Assembly: GCA_021730205.1 (NCBI GenBank)
Contig: CP072533.1
Coordinates: 186,001 to 250,000 of the forward strand
Direction: 5' to 3'
From: Candidatus Ruthia sp. Cpac_8_S14
GTDB taxonomy: Bacteria; Pseudomonadota; Gammaproteobacteria; PS1; Pseudothioglobaceae
Length of the DNA: 64,000 nucleotides
The notes beneath the pieces were generated by a model that saw nothing but the letters and a program-made list of their open reading frames with translations, ran no database searches and was not told where the DNA came from. Below are positions 57,669 to 64,000 of this stretch, one piece after another (the stretch's first letter is position 1; each line of letters begins with the position of its first letter). Position numbers and translations under genes: made by a program.

Positions 57669-57731
57669 TGAGCGCCGTTTTGGTTTGCCAAGCCTGATTG
57701 AAAAGAGTTTTTCAATGCAACGCTCCTTGGC
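57669..57731 (-). ncRNA. SAH riboswitch (ahcY leader)
   Basis: On the minus strand the RNA starts GCCAAGGAGCGTTGCA (from 57731), then has a P2 hairpin TTGAAAA-ACTC-TTTTCAA, then CAGGCTTGGC, and ends AACGGCGCTCA at 57669. GCCAAG pairs with CTTGGC (P1), and GAGCG pairs with CGCTC (the pseudoknot arm). These are the recalled conserved cores of SAH-I riboswitches (RF00505), and the position before ahcY is the class hallmark. The family is an ON switch. An AT-rich stretch with seven T follows before the ribosome-binding site. Confidence 0.9.
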
Positions 57732-57740
57732 ATGTTGGTT

Positions 57741-57746
57741 ATTATA
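57741..57746 (-). promoter_or_regulatory. -10 box of the ahcY/SAH-riboswitch promoter
   Basis: TATAAT on the minus strand at 57746-57741, inside the palindrome TTGGT-ATAATA-ACCAA. The start would fall near 57734, right at the 5' end of the riboswitch. The -35 region lies in the 3' end of metK and is not close to consensus. Confidence 0.55.
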
Positions 57747-57757
57747 CCAACAATGAT

Positions 57758-58891
57758 TTATTTCAGTAAGTGAGTACGGTTAGTTTTTTCCCAACTAATG
57801 TCATCTTCTGTACGTCCAAAGTGACCATAACTGGCAGTTTTTTGATAAATAGGGCGTTTAAGATCAAGCATCGCAATTAAGCCTTTAGGGCGTAAGTCAA
57901 AATGTTCGTGTATTAAGCGCTTAATTGTCTGGTTGCTGATTTTTCCTGTACCAAAGGTTTCTACATTAATTGAGGTGGGTTCTGCCACACCAATGGCATA
58001 AGAAACTTGAATCTCACACCTGTCAGCCAAGCCAGCAGCAACAATATTTTTAGCCACATAACGCGTTGCATAAGCTGCAGAGCGGTCAACCTTTGATGGA
58101 TCTTTGCCAGAAAATGCACCGCCACCGTGGCGAGCCATACCACCATAAGTGTCAACAATAATTTTACGACCTGTAAGGCCTGCATCGCCTACCGGACCAC
58201 CAATGACAAAATGACCTGTTGGGTTGATGTGATACTGGGTTTTATTACTTAGCCATTCACTAGGTAGTACGGGCTTTATGATTTCCTCTAAAATAGCCTC
58301 TCGCAAATCTGCAAGCGAAATATCATTACCATGTTGGGTTGATAAAACAACAGCATCAATACCTTTAATTTTATGACCATCATAAATCATGGATACTTGA
58401 GATTTTGCATCAGGGCGCAGCCAAGGTAATGTACTGTCTTTCATTAGTTTTGCTTGGCGTGCAACTAAAAGGTGTGCATATAAAATAGGTGCTGGCATCA
58501 ATACGTCAGTGGCATTACAAGCATAACCAAACATTAAACCTTGGTCGCCTGCACCTTGGTCGTGATTGGATGATTCATCAACGCCTAAGGCGATATCTTG
58601 AGATTGTTCACCTAATAAATTAGTAATGTCGCAAGTGTGACCATTAAAGCCATATTCATCACAATTGTAGCCAATATCAATAATAGTGTTGCGCACAATT
58701 TGCTCAAAGTTAATGTTGGCGCCTGTGGTAATTTCACCTGCCAGTATGACATAATTGTCTTTAACTAAAGTTTCAACAGCAACACGTGAATTTTTATCTT
58801 GTCTTAATGCTGCATCTAAGATGGCATCAGAAATTTGATCACAAACTTTATCAGGGTGACCGGCAGAGACAGATTCAGAAGTGAATATCAT
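57758..58891 (-). CDS. metK: S-adenosylmethionine synthetase
   Basis: MetK makes S-adenosylmethionine from methionine and ATP. The 377-residue product has [20 protein letters not shown] at the N-terminus, [14 protein letters not shown], and [22 protein letters not shown] at 58891 has an AAGGAG site at 58900-58905. Its leader holds a SAM-II-like aptamer and a terminator hairpin, which predicts repression by its own product. With ahcY it covers two steps of the methyl cycle. Confidence 0.97.
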   Translation of the reverse strand: MIFTSESVSAGHPDKVCDQISDAILDAALRQDKNSRVAVETLVKDNYVILAGEITTGANINFEQIVRNTIIDIGYNCDEYGFNGHTCDITNLLGEQSQDIALGVDESSNHDQGAGDQGLMFGYACNATDVLMPAPILYAHLLVARQAKLMKDSTLPWLRPDAKSQVSMIYDGHKIKGIDAVVLSTQHGNDISLADLREAILEEIIKPVLPSEWLSNKTQYHINPTGHFVIGGPVGDAGLTGRKIIVDTYGGMARHGGGAFSGKDPSKVDRSAAYATRYVAKNIVAAGLADRCEIQVSYAIGVAEPTSINVETFGTGKISNQTIKRLIHEHFDLRPKGLIAMLDLKRPIYQKTASYGHFGRTEDDISWEKTNRTHLLK

Positions 58892-58913
58892 TGTTTATTC
58901 TCCTTGTAAAACA

Positions 58914-58939
58914 AAATAAAACCGCTTAAAGCGGGTTTT
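58914..58939 (-). terminator. Terminator hairpin in the metK leader
   Basis: On the minus strand AAAACCCGCTT pairs with AAGCGGTTTT (58918-58939, one bulged base), followed by ATTTTGTTTT. It lies between the SAM-II-like element and the metK ribosome-binding site, so it would act as an attenuator. Confidence 0.65.
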
Positions 58940-58959
58940 CAATAAAGAAGAACACCTAC

Positions 58960-59019
58960 TTTAGCTTGTTTTAGCTACCTTTTAAGTAACAACGCTAGCA
59001 ATCGGGGCAAATCAGCGTG
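58960..59019 (-). ncRNA. SAM-II-like riboswitch (metK leader)
   Basis: Minus-strand RNA from 59019 reads CACGCTGATTT, then GCCCCGATTGCTAGCGT and GGTAGCTAAAAC. P1 is ACGCT (59018-59014) with AGCGT (58996-58992). The loop starts GATTT as in SAM-II. TTGCT (59001-58997) can pair with GGTAG (58979-58975), in the place where the known SAM-II structure pairs TTGCA with TGTAG, so both sides change and pairing is kept. The invariant GCTAAA follows, and a second AGCTAAA copy lies at 58966-58960. Position before metK and a -10 box just upstream fit. SAM-V or a variant remains possible. Confidence 0.75.
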
Positions 59020-59027
59020 TGATTGGA

Positions 59028-59033
59028 ATTATA
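59028..59033 (-). promoter_or_regulatory. -10 box of the metK leader promoter
   Basis: TATAAT on the minus strand at 59033-59028. Transcription would begin near 59021, two bases before the SAM-II-like element. No good -35 box is visible. Confidence 0.55.
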
Positions 59034-59047
59034 ACAGAGGTAATTAA

Positions 59048-59713
59048 TTATTCTAGGCTTATTTTTAAGGCAATGCCACTGAGAAATGGCGCAGTCATTA
59101 AACTTACCATGAGAATTGTGGCTAAAAAATACAATTGACCGGTAATCTCTAAGTCAAATTGTACTTGAGATACTGCACTTGAGGCAAAAATAAGAATGGG
59201 AATATACAAAGGCAGTATCAATAAAGATAATAACATGCCAGAATTTCTAATACCAACAATCAGTGAAGCGCCAATGGCACCAATAAGACTCAAGCTCGGT
59301 GTGGCTAATAATAGTGTTAGCATTAGCATCCAGATGCCATTACCATCAAGAAATAAAAACAACCCCAATAGAGGTGATAGTAGAATAATGGGAATACCAG
59401 TTAAAATCCAATGAGCGGTAATTTTTGATAAAATAAGCAAAGATAATGAATGGTGAGAAATTACCATTTGTTCTAAAACGCCATTTTCAAAATCGTGATG
59501 GAATAAAGCGTTAAGTGAAAGTAGTACTGAAAGCATTGAAGCAACCCAGACAATACCCGCTGCAATTTGAGCAAGTGTGGCAGCTCCAGGACTGATGGCT
59601 AGGGGAAATAATGATACTGATATAATAAAGAATAACAGCGGGTTTAATATGCTAGAAGGATTACGAATAGCAATACGTAAGTCGCGCTTTAAGGCTTGCA
59701 GATAAATATTCAT
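59048..59713 (-). CDS. ccmB: Heme exporter permease CcmB
   Basis: CcmB is the membrane subunit of the CcmABCD complex, which handles heme release during System I cytochrome c maturation. The 221-residue product has six predicted membrane helices and family segments KRDLRIAIRNPSSILNPLLF and FHHDFENGVLEQMV. Overlaps ccmA by 4 bp. ccmC and the other ccm genes are not here. Cytochromes in the window (32.9-34.3 kb) would need this system. Confidence 0.94.
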   Translation of the reverse strand: MNIYLQALKRDLRIAIRNPSSILNPLLFFIISVSLFPLAISPGAATLAQIAAGIVWVASMLSVLLSLNALFHHDFENGVLEQMVISHHSLSLLILSKITAHWILTGIPIILLSPLLGLFLFLDGNGIWMLMLTLLLATPSLSLIGAIGASLIVGIRNSGMLLSLLILPLYIPILIFASSAVSQVQFDLEITGQLYFLATILMVSLMTAPFLSGIALKISLE

Positions 59714-60306
59714 AGTGCCAACGCCTTTTGATTAGGTAAAGTTGAACTTTGATGCGTAGTAAATAGGCACAAGCCGCCTTGTTCGCAGTGTTTATTAATT
59801 CTACGCTCAATAATAGCTACACCATCAGGATCAAGTGCAGTAAAAGGCTCATCTAGTAGCCAAACTTTAGCATTGGATATGAACAATCCTGCTAAAATAA
59901 CACGGCGCTTTTGTCCTGCTGATAGTTTGGCGCAATATTCATCTTCATAACCTTTTAAACCGATGTTACTTAATGCTTTAATTAATTGTATTTGATTGGT
60001 AGGTTTATTAAGCCCAGTTAAAAATTCAAGATTTTCAAGTGCACTTAACTCTCCACTAAGTGCTGATAAGTGACCTAAATAAAAAATTTCTTCTTGGTAG
60101 GCTTCTGATTTGACTGTATGACTATCTAAAGAAATACAGCTTTGTTCTCGCGTATCAAGACCTGATAAAATTTTGAGCAGTGAAGTTTTGCCGCTACCAT
60201 TAGTGCCAGTAATACGTAAAATATCACCCGGGTTGACTTCGAAAGAAAGATGCTTGAATAAAAGGTTGTAGCCTTTTTGACAACTAAGATTATCTATTTT
60301 TAACAT
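59710..60306 (-). CDS. ccmA: Heme exporter ATPase CcmA
   Basis: CcmA is the ABC ATPase of the CcmABCD complex. The 198-residue product has Walker A GTNGSGKTSLLK, ABC signature LSAGQKRRVILA, Walker B VWLLDEPFTALD and the switch histidine in LFTTHQSS. Overlaps ccmB (ATGA type). Only 15 bp separate it from the divergent sppA start, so the two promoters must overlap the coding regions. Confidence 0.95.
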   Translation of the reverse strand: MLKIDNLSCQKGYNLLFKHLSFEVNPGDILRITGTNGSGKTSLLKILSGLDTREQSCISLDSHTVKSEAYQEEIFYLGHLSALSGELSALENLEFLTGLNKPTNQIQLIKALSNIGLKGYEDEYCAKLSAGQKRRVILAGLFISNAKVWLLDEPFTALDPDGVAIIERRINKHCEQGGLCLFTTHQSSTLPNQKALAL

Positions 60307-60321
60307 GAATGAAGATTATAT

Positions 60322-61269
60322 ATGAAACGCACCACTGATGAACAACTAGCCGATATTGCACAGGAATTTGTACGCCAAAATAAATCCAAACGTCGTTGGC
60401 GTATTATATTTGGCCTATTATTTGTTGGTTATCTTTCTTTTATATCTTATGTTAATGTGAGTGAAAGTGGAATACTAGAGATAGTACTCAAAAAAGAATC
60501 CCCTTTTGTTGCTGAAGTGATATTAAGTGGCACCATCCAAAGTTCGGGTTCAATTGATGCTGATGAAGCTATTGAATTACTACGTAGTGCATTTGAATCA
60601 GAAAATGCAGAAGCCGTTATTCTAAGAATTAATTCACCAGGTGGCTCACCCGTACAATCTAGTAGAATTTACAAAGCCATTGTGCGTTTTAAAAAGCACT
60701 TTGATAAAAAAATCTATGTGGTGGTTGAAGATGTTTGCGCTTCAGGTTGTTATTATATTGTCTCAGCTGCTGATGAAATATATGCTGATGAATCTTCAAT
60801 TATTGGTAGTATTGGCGTGGTTATGTCTAGTTTTGGTGCGGTTGATGCTATTAAAAAACTAGGCATTAAAAGACGACTTTATACCGCAGGAAAGTATAAG
60901 GGCTTGTTAGATTCTTTTTCTCCAGAAGATGAAAAAACATTAATACACATTCAAACCAATATCTTAGATAAATCACATCAAAACTTTATTGATGCCGTTA
61001 AAGCGGGTAGGGGTGACAGATTGTCAAAACATAAAGACTTATTTACAGGTTTGATCTGGCTTGGAGAAGATGCTAATAAACTAGGATTAATAGATGGCAT
61101 TGCAGATGCGAATTATATCGCTAAGCATATTATTGGTATTGATTCAAGAATTTTATTTGAAAAAGAAAAAACTCTATTAGAGCAGTTAACCGAAGCAGGT
61201 ATTAAAGGCGCTGCATTGGCTATTGACGACAAGTTAACATTTCAAAATCTCATTGGCTCTTTACAGTAA
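60322..61269 (+). CDS. sppA: Signal peptide peptidase SppA (S49 family)
   Basis: SppA degrades cleaved signal peptides in the inner membrane. The 315-residue short form has one N-terminal membrane helix (about residues 26-45), RINSPGGSPVQS, the nucleophile region DVCASGCYYIVSAADEIYAD and the general-base lysine in TAGKYKGLLDSF. A tetramer of a short form carries both catalytic residues. Divergent from ccmA. Confidence 0.93.
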   Translation: MKRTTDEQLADIAQEFVRQNKSKRRWRIIFGLLFVGYLSFISYVNVSESGILEIVLKKESPFVAEVILSGTIQSSGSIDADEAIELLRSAFESENAEAVILRINSPGGSPVQSSRIYKAIVRFKKHFDKKIYVVVEDVCASGCYYIVSAADEIYADESSIIGSIGVVMSSFGAVDAIKKLGIKRRLYTAGKYKGLLDSFSPEDEKTLIHIQTNILDKSHQNFIDAVKAGRGDRLSKHKDLFTGLIWLGEDANKLGLIDGIADANYIAKHIIGIDSRILFEKEKTLLEQLTEAGIKGAALAIDDKLTFQNLIGSLQ

Positions 61270-61303
61270 GTAATTATATAAAGATTTTCTATTTAAATTT
61301 ATA

Positions 61304-61723
61304 TTAAGGTGTTTTTGTATTAACCATCTTTTCATCGCCAATACGTTTGTTTTTTGCTTCTTTTTCTTTGTTAGTGAGTTGTGATAATGAGCCGATACCA
61401 GTTGTGTTGATATGTATCAGTACGTCATCGTTAAATTTTAATATTAAGCGATAGTGAATATCATCCTTTTTATGCAAAGTAGAGTGGTTAATGTAGTCCC
61501 ATTGGTTATTGTGAAAGGGGTCAATAATGCTTGGCGATCCAATTAAATCTTGCACCTGTATTTTAGACATGCCTAATTTCAATTGGTTAATTTTAAACCT
61601 TTCCAGTACCGAGCCTTGGTGGATGTCATCTTTATATAGTGTTAGTAATGACATATCTGGTATTTTAGACAAACATGCAGATAAGAATAGTAATAAGAAT
61701 ACAATCAAAGTTAATTTGTTCAT
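61304..61723 (-). CDS. bamE: Outer-membrane assembly lipoprotein BamE
   Basis: BamE is an accessory lipoprotein of the beta-barrel assembly machine. The 139-residue product has the lipobox LSAC, then the BamE/SmpA core: VLERFKINQLKLGMSKIQVQ, DLIGSPSIIDPFHNNQWDYI. A charged C-terminal tail (KEKEAKNKRIGDEK) is unusual but similar tails occur in relatives. Divergent from fur, as in many gammaproteobacteria. Confidence 0.92.
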   Translation of the reverse strand: MNKLTLIVFLLLFLSACLSKIPDMSLLTLYKDDIHQGSVLERFKINQLKLGMSKIQVQDLIGSPSIIDPFHNNQWDYINHSTLHKKDDIHYRLILKFNDDVLIHINTTGIGSLSQLTNKEKEAKNKRIGDEKMVNTKTP

Positions 61724-61778
61724 TTGCTGGTTTTTTGATTTAAAATGATTGGCTAATTTTACATTAAGGGTATTAAAT

Positions 61779-62186
61779 ATGGACGCTCAAGATTTAAAAA
61801 GTGCAGGGCTTAAAGTCACACTACCAAGATTGAAGATTTTGGAAATCTTAGAAACCAGTGAAAATCATCACATGAGTGCTGAAGACATCTATCGTACTTT
61901 AATCATGCAAGGTGAAGAAGTGGGTGTGGCAACGATTTATCGAGTACTCACTCAATTTGAAGAAGCGGGTATGGTCAATAAACTTAATTTTGACAATAGC
62001 CAAAGTGTGTTTGAGTTGTCCAATGTGGATCATCATGATCATTTAGTTTGCGTCAAATGCGGCAAAATTGATGAATTTTCTGATGAGATTATTGAGCAAC
62101 ATCAACATGATATCGCTAACAAATATAGCTATCAACTTACCGATCATTGTTTGTATTTATACGGACTTTGTAAAGACTGCCACTAA
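61779..62186 (+). CDS. fur: Ferric uptake regulator Fur
   Basis: Fur represses iron-uptake genes when bound to Fe(II). The 135-residue product starts MDAQDLKSAGLKVTLPRLKI and has the winged helix (GVATIYRVLTQFEEAGMV), the metal site HHDHLVCVKCGK and C-terminal CKDCH. The ATG at 61779 behind AAGGG is chosen over an upstream ATG at 61749 that would add ten unmatched residues. A ZnuB-like permease follows after 8 bp; Zur is possible but the metal motif is Fur-like. Confidence 0.95.
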   Translation: MDAQDLKSAGLKVTLPRLKILEILETSENHHMSAEDIYRTLIMQGEEVGVATIYRVLTQFEEAGMVNKLNFDNSQSVFELSNVDHHDHLVCVKCGKIDEFSDEIIEQHQHDIANKYSYQLTDHCLYLYGLCKDCH

Positions 62187-62194
62187 CCCCCATT

Positions 62195-62983
62195 GTGGAA
62201 GATTTTATTTTTAGGGCTGTTCTAGCGGCCATTGGTATTTCAATTATTGCAGGCTCATTGGGTTGTTTTGTTATCTGGAAACGCATGAGTTATTTTTCAG
62301 AATCGATTTCGCATTCAGCACTTTTGGGGGTATCTTTGGGGCTTGCTAGTGGTCTAGGTATTCATTTTGGTTTGGTAATAGTGGGTGCAATATTTGCAAT
62401 ACTTATTGTTATCTTACAACGAAGGCAGTTTTTGTCTAATGATGCTATTTTAGGTATTTTTTCACACATTGCTTTATCATTAGGTATTGTTGTTTTAAGT
62501 TTTATTGGTGGCGCTAATACGAATTATTTCTCACTCTTATTTGGTGATATTTTATCTATTACTAACCTTAATATTGTTTGGGTGTATGTAATTTTAATGG
62601 TGATTGGCTCATTGCTTATTATTTTTTGGCAACGTTTATTATTACTAACCTTAAATGAAGAGTTGGCAGTTGCACAAGGGCTTAATCGAGATTTTTATCA
62701 GTTGTTATTTATGTTAATGATTGCGTTAGCTGTCTCTGTTTCAGTGCAAATTGTGGGCGTACTTTTGATTACTTCCTTGCTGATTATTCCACCAGCTGTT
62801 GCTAGAGTATTTGCTAATACCCCCAGTGGTATGGTATTCCAGTCAGTTATTGTTTCCATGGTTGCAGTTGGTATTGGTCTTAGTGCTTCAATGGTTTATG
62901 ATTTAGCCACAGGACCAGCAATTGTGATTGCGTTGGGCGGATTGTTTATATTGTCACAACTTGTGTATAAAAGATCAGCTTAG
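62195..62983 (+). CDS. znuB: ZnuB-like metal ABC transporter permease
   Basis: The 262-residue product has seven or eight membrane helices and the ABC-3 family pattern: [20 protein letters not shown] (cytosolic loop), [10 protein letters not shown], and [20 protein letters not shown]. The family imports zinc or manganese; zinc is most likely by similarity to ZnuB. The start is GTG at 62195, without a clear ribosome-binding site. No ABC ATPase or binding protein is adjacent. The last 9 bp overlap prfA on the opposite strand. Confidence 0.85.
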   Translation: MEDFIFRAVLAAIGISIIAGSLGCFVIWKRMSYFSESISHSALLGVSLGLASGLGIHFGLVIVGAIFAILIVILQRRQFLSNDAILGIFSHIALSLGIVVLSFIGGANTNYFSLLFGDILSITNLNIVWVYVILMVIGSLLIIFWQRLLLLTLNEELAVAQGLNRDFYQLLFMLMIALAVSVSVQIVGVLLITSLLIIPPAVARVFANTPSGMVFQSVIVSMVAVGIGLSASMVYDLATGPAIVIALGGLFILSQLVYKRSA

Positions 62984-64000
62984 AGCATTATTCAATTCTG
63001 TTAATTGATTGGTTTGTTGCTCAACAATTAATGGCTCAATAATTGCACTTAAATCGCCTTCCATAATTTCTGAAAGTTTGTATAAGGTTAAATTAATGCG
63101 ATGGTCGGTAATACGTCCTTGTGGGTAATTATAGGTACGAATACGCTGTGAACGATCGCCACTACCTATCAATTCCTTACGAGTTGATGCTTGTTGTTTA
63201 TGTTGCTCTTGTTGTTGTGCGTCAAGAATACGTGATGCTAATACTGACAAGGCTTGGGCTTTATTTTTATGTTGCGAACGACCATCTTGGCATTCAACCA
63301 CAGTGCCAGTTGGCATATGCGTTACGCGCACAGCAGAATCAGTTTTATTAACATGTTGACCACCTGCACCACTGGCTCTAAAGGTATCAACGCGGACATC
63401 ACTCATATTAATATTGACTTGTTCAATATTTTCAACCTCAGGCATGATAGCAACTGTACATGCTGAAGTGTGTATTCGACCTTGGCTTTCAGTTTCTGGT
63501 ACACGTTGTACGCGGTGTGCGCCAGATTCAAATTTTAATTTTGAGTAAACATTCATACCACTAATGCGCGCAATGATTTCTTTAAAACCACCATACTCGC
63601 TAAGGCTAGCGTTTATAGCTTCTATTCGCCATTTCTGTTTTTCGGTGTAGCGACTGTACATTTTGAATAAATCGCCTGAAAAAATACTGGCCTCATCACC
63701 ACCTATGCCTGCTCTAATTTCAATAATAATGTTTCGAGAATCGTTAGGGTCTTTTGGTAAGAGAGATTTTTTAAGCTCTAAATCAAGATGGTCTAGATTT
63801 TTTTTAGCATCCAGTATTTCCTCTTTGGCCATGGCTTTTATATCCATGTCGTCTTCAAGCAGCACTGACTGTGCATCCTCTAGATTTTTCTGATGTGATA
63901 AATAGGCCTGAAATTGTTGATTAACTGGGGTTAATTGAGCATGCTCAATAGACAGTTTTGTGAATTTTTTAACGTCACTAGCAATTTCTGGCTCGGATAA
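62975..64000 (-). CDS. prfA: Peptide chain release factor 1, N-terminus beyond window
   Basis: RF1 ends translation at UAA and UAG. The frame is open to the right edge, giving 341 residues of about 360. The codon-recognition motif reads P-E-T ([17 protein letters not shown]) where E. coli has P-A-T, within the family's P-x-T. The catalytic GGQ is in [16 protein letters not shown], with the [14 protein letters not shown] segment following. The start codon lies outside the window. Confidence 0.97.
   Translation of the reverse strand, partial: LSEPEIASDVKKFTKLSIEHAQLTPVNQQFQAYLSHQKNLEDAQSVLLEDDMDIKAMAKEEILDAKKNLDHLDLELKKSLLPKDPNDSRNIIIEIRAGIGGDEASIFSGDLFKMYSRYTEKQKWRIEAINASLSEYGGFKEIIARISGMNVYSKLKFESGAHRVQRVPETESQGRIHTSACTVAIMPEVENIEQVNINMSDVRVDTFRASGAGGQHVNKTDSAVRVTHMPTGTVVECQDGRSQHKNKAQALSVLASRILDAQQQEQHKQQASTRKELIGSGDRSQRIRTYNYPQGRITDHRINLTLYKLSEIMEGDLSAIIEPLIVEQQTNQLTELNNALS

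Noticed and set aside
61724..61778. Fur box in the bamE-fur gap
   Set aside because: The gap is AT-rich but no clear inverted GATAAT-type match is visible.

Overview
The window is an AT-rich gammaproteobacterial chromosome segment. It most resembles the SUP05 / vesicomyid-clam-symbiont group of thiotrophs (Candidatus Ruthia, Candidatus Vesicomyosocius). That placement is an inference from three things: a SoxB gene at the left edge, gammaproteobacterial housekeeping gene order with low GC, and many short, frame-shifted gene remnants between intact housekeeping genes, as expected of a host-restricted genome still losing genes. I see no insertion sequence, prophage, CRISPR array, tRNA or rRNA gene.

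Layout. 1-4.0 kb: 3' part of soxB, a decayed small ORF, a HupE/UreJ-type membrane protein, and kdsD. 4.0-4.4 kb: remnant of a low-molecular-weight protein tyrosine phosphatase. 4.4-22.6 kb: the str, S10, spc and alpha ribosomal-protein operons in one unbroken run (rpsL to rplQ), then rpsU and yqeY. A consensus promoter precedes rpsL, a promoter overlaps the tuf terminator, and a promoter with a long leader hairpin precedes rpsM. 23-29.8 kb is the accessory/decay zone: remnants of a FixJ/LuxR response regulator, an alpha/beta hydrolase, an mpl-ubiX deletion chimera and a toxin-antitoxin pair, plus a 58-bp site with integron attC architecture. Intact tauE-like, msrB and cca genes lie among them.

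29.8-41.3 kb: a RecB-like nuclease, engB, two c-type cytochromes flanking a dead duplicate, then tig-clpP-clpX-hflX-lon (protein quality control). 41.3-48.4 kb, mostly minus strand: a DsrE-like remnant, ispD, ftsB, small membrane proteins, an M23 peptidase, xseA, smr, rpsT, hflD and mnmA. 48.4-51.8 kb: a phoH pseudogene and a copper/cytochrome-oxidase assembly group (DUF2946-like protein, PCu(A)C chaperone, SCO) ending in a decayed fourth gene. 51.8-56.2 kb: miaB, a MscS channel, an NlpD-like lipoprotein, a yqaA-like gene and glyQ.

56.3-59.1 kb holds ahcY and metK. Each has its own riboswitch-like leader: a SAH riboswitch before ahcY and a SAM-II-like pseudoknot followed by a terminator before metK. 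The rest is ccmB-ccmA, sppA, bamE, fur, a ZnuB-like permease and prfA, which runs off the right edge.

Strongest leads: the attC-like site beside toxin-antitoxin remnants; the paired SAM/SAH leaders controlling the AdoMet cycle; the hairpin leader of the alpha operon; and the terminator lying inside the apparent 5' end of ftsB. All family assignments were made by reading the sequence; no database search was run.
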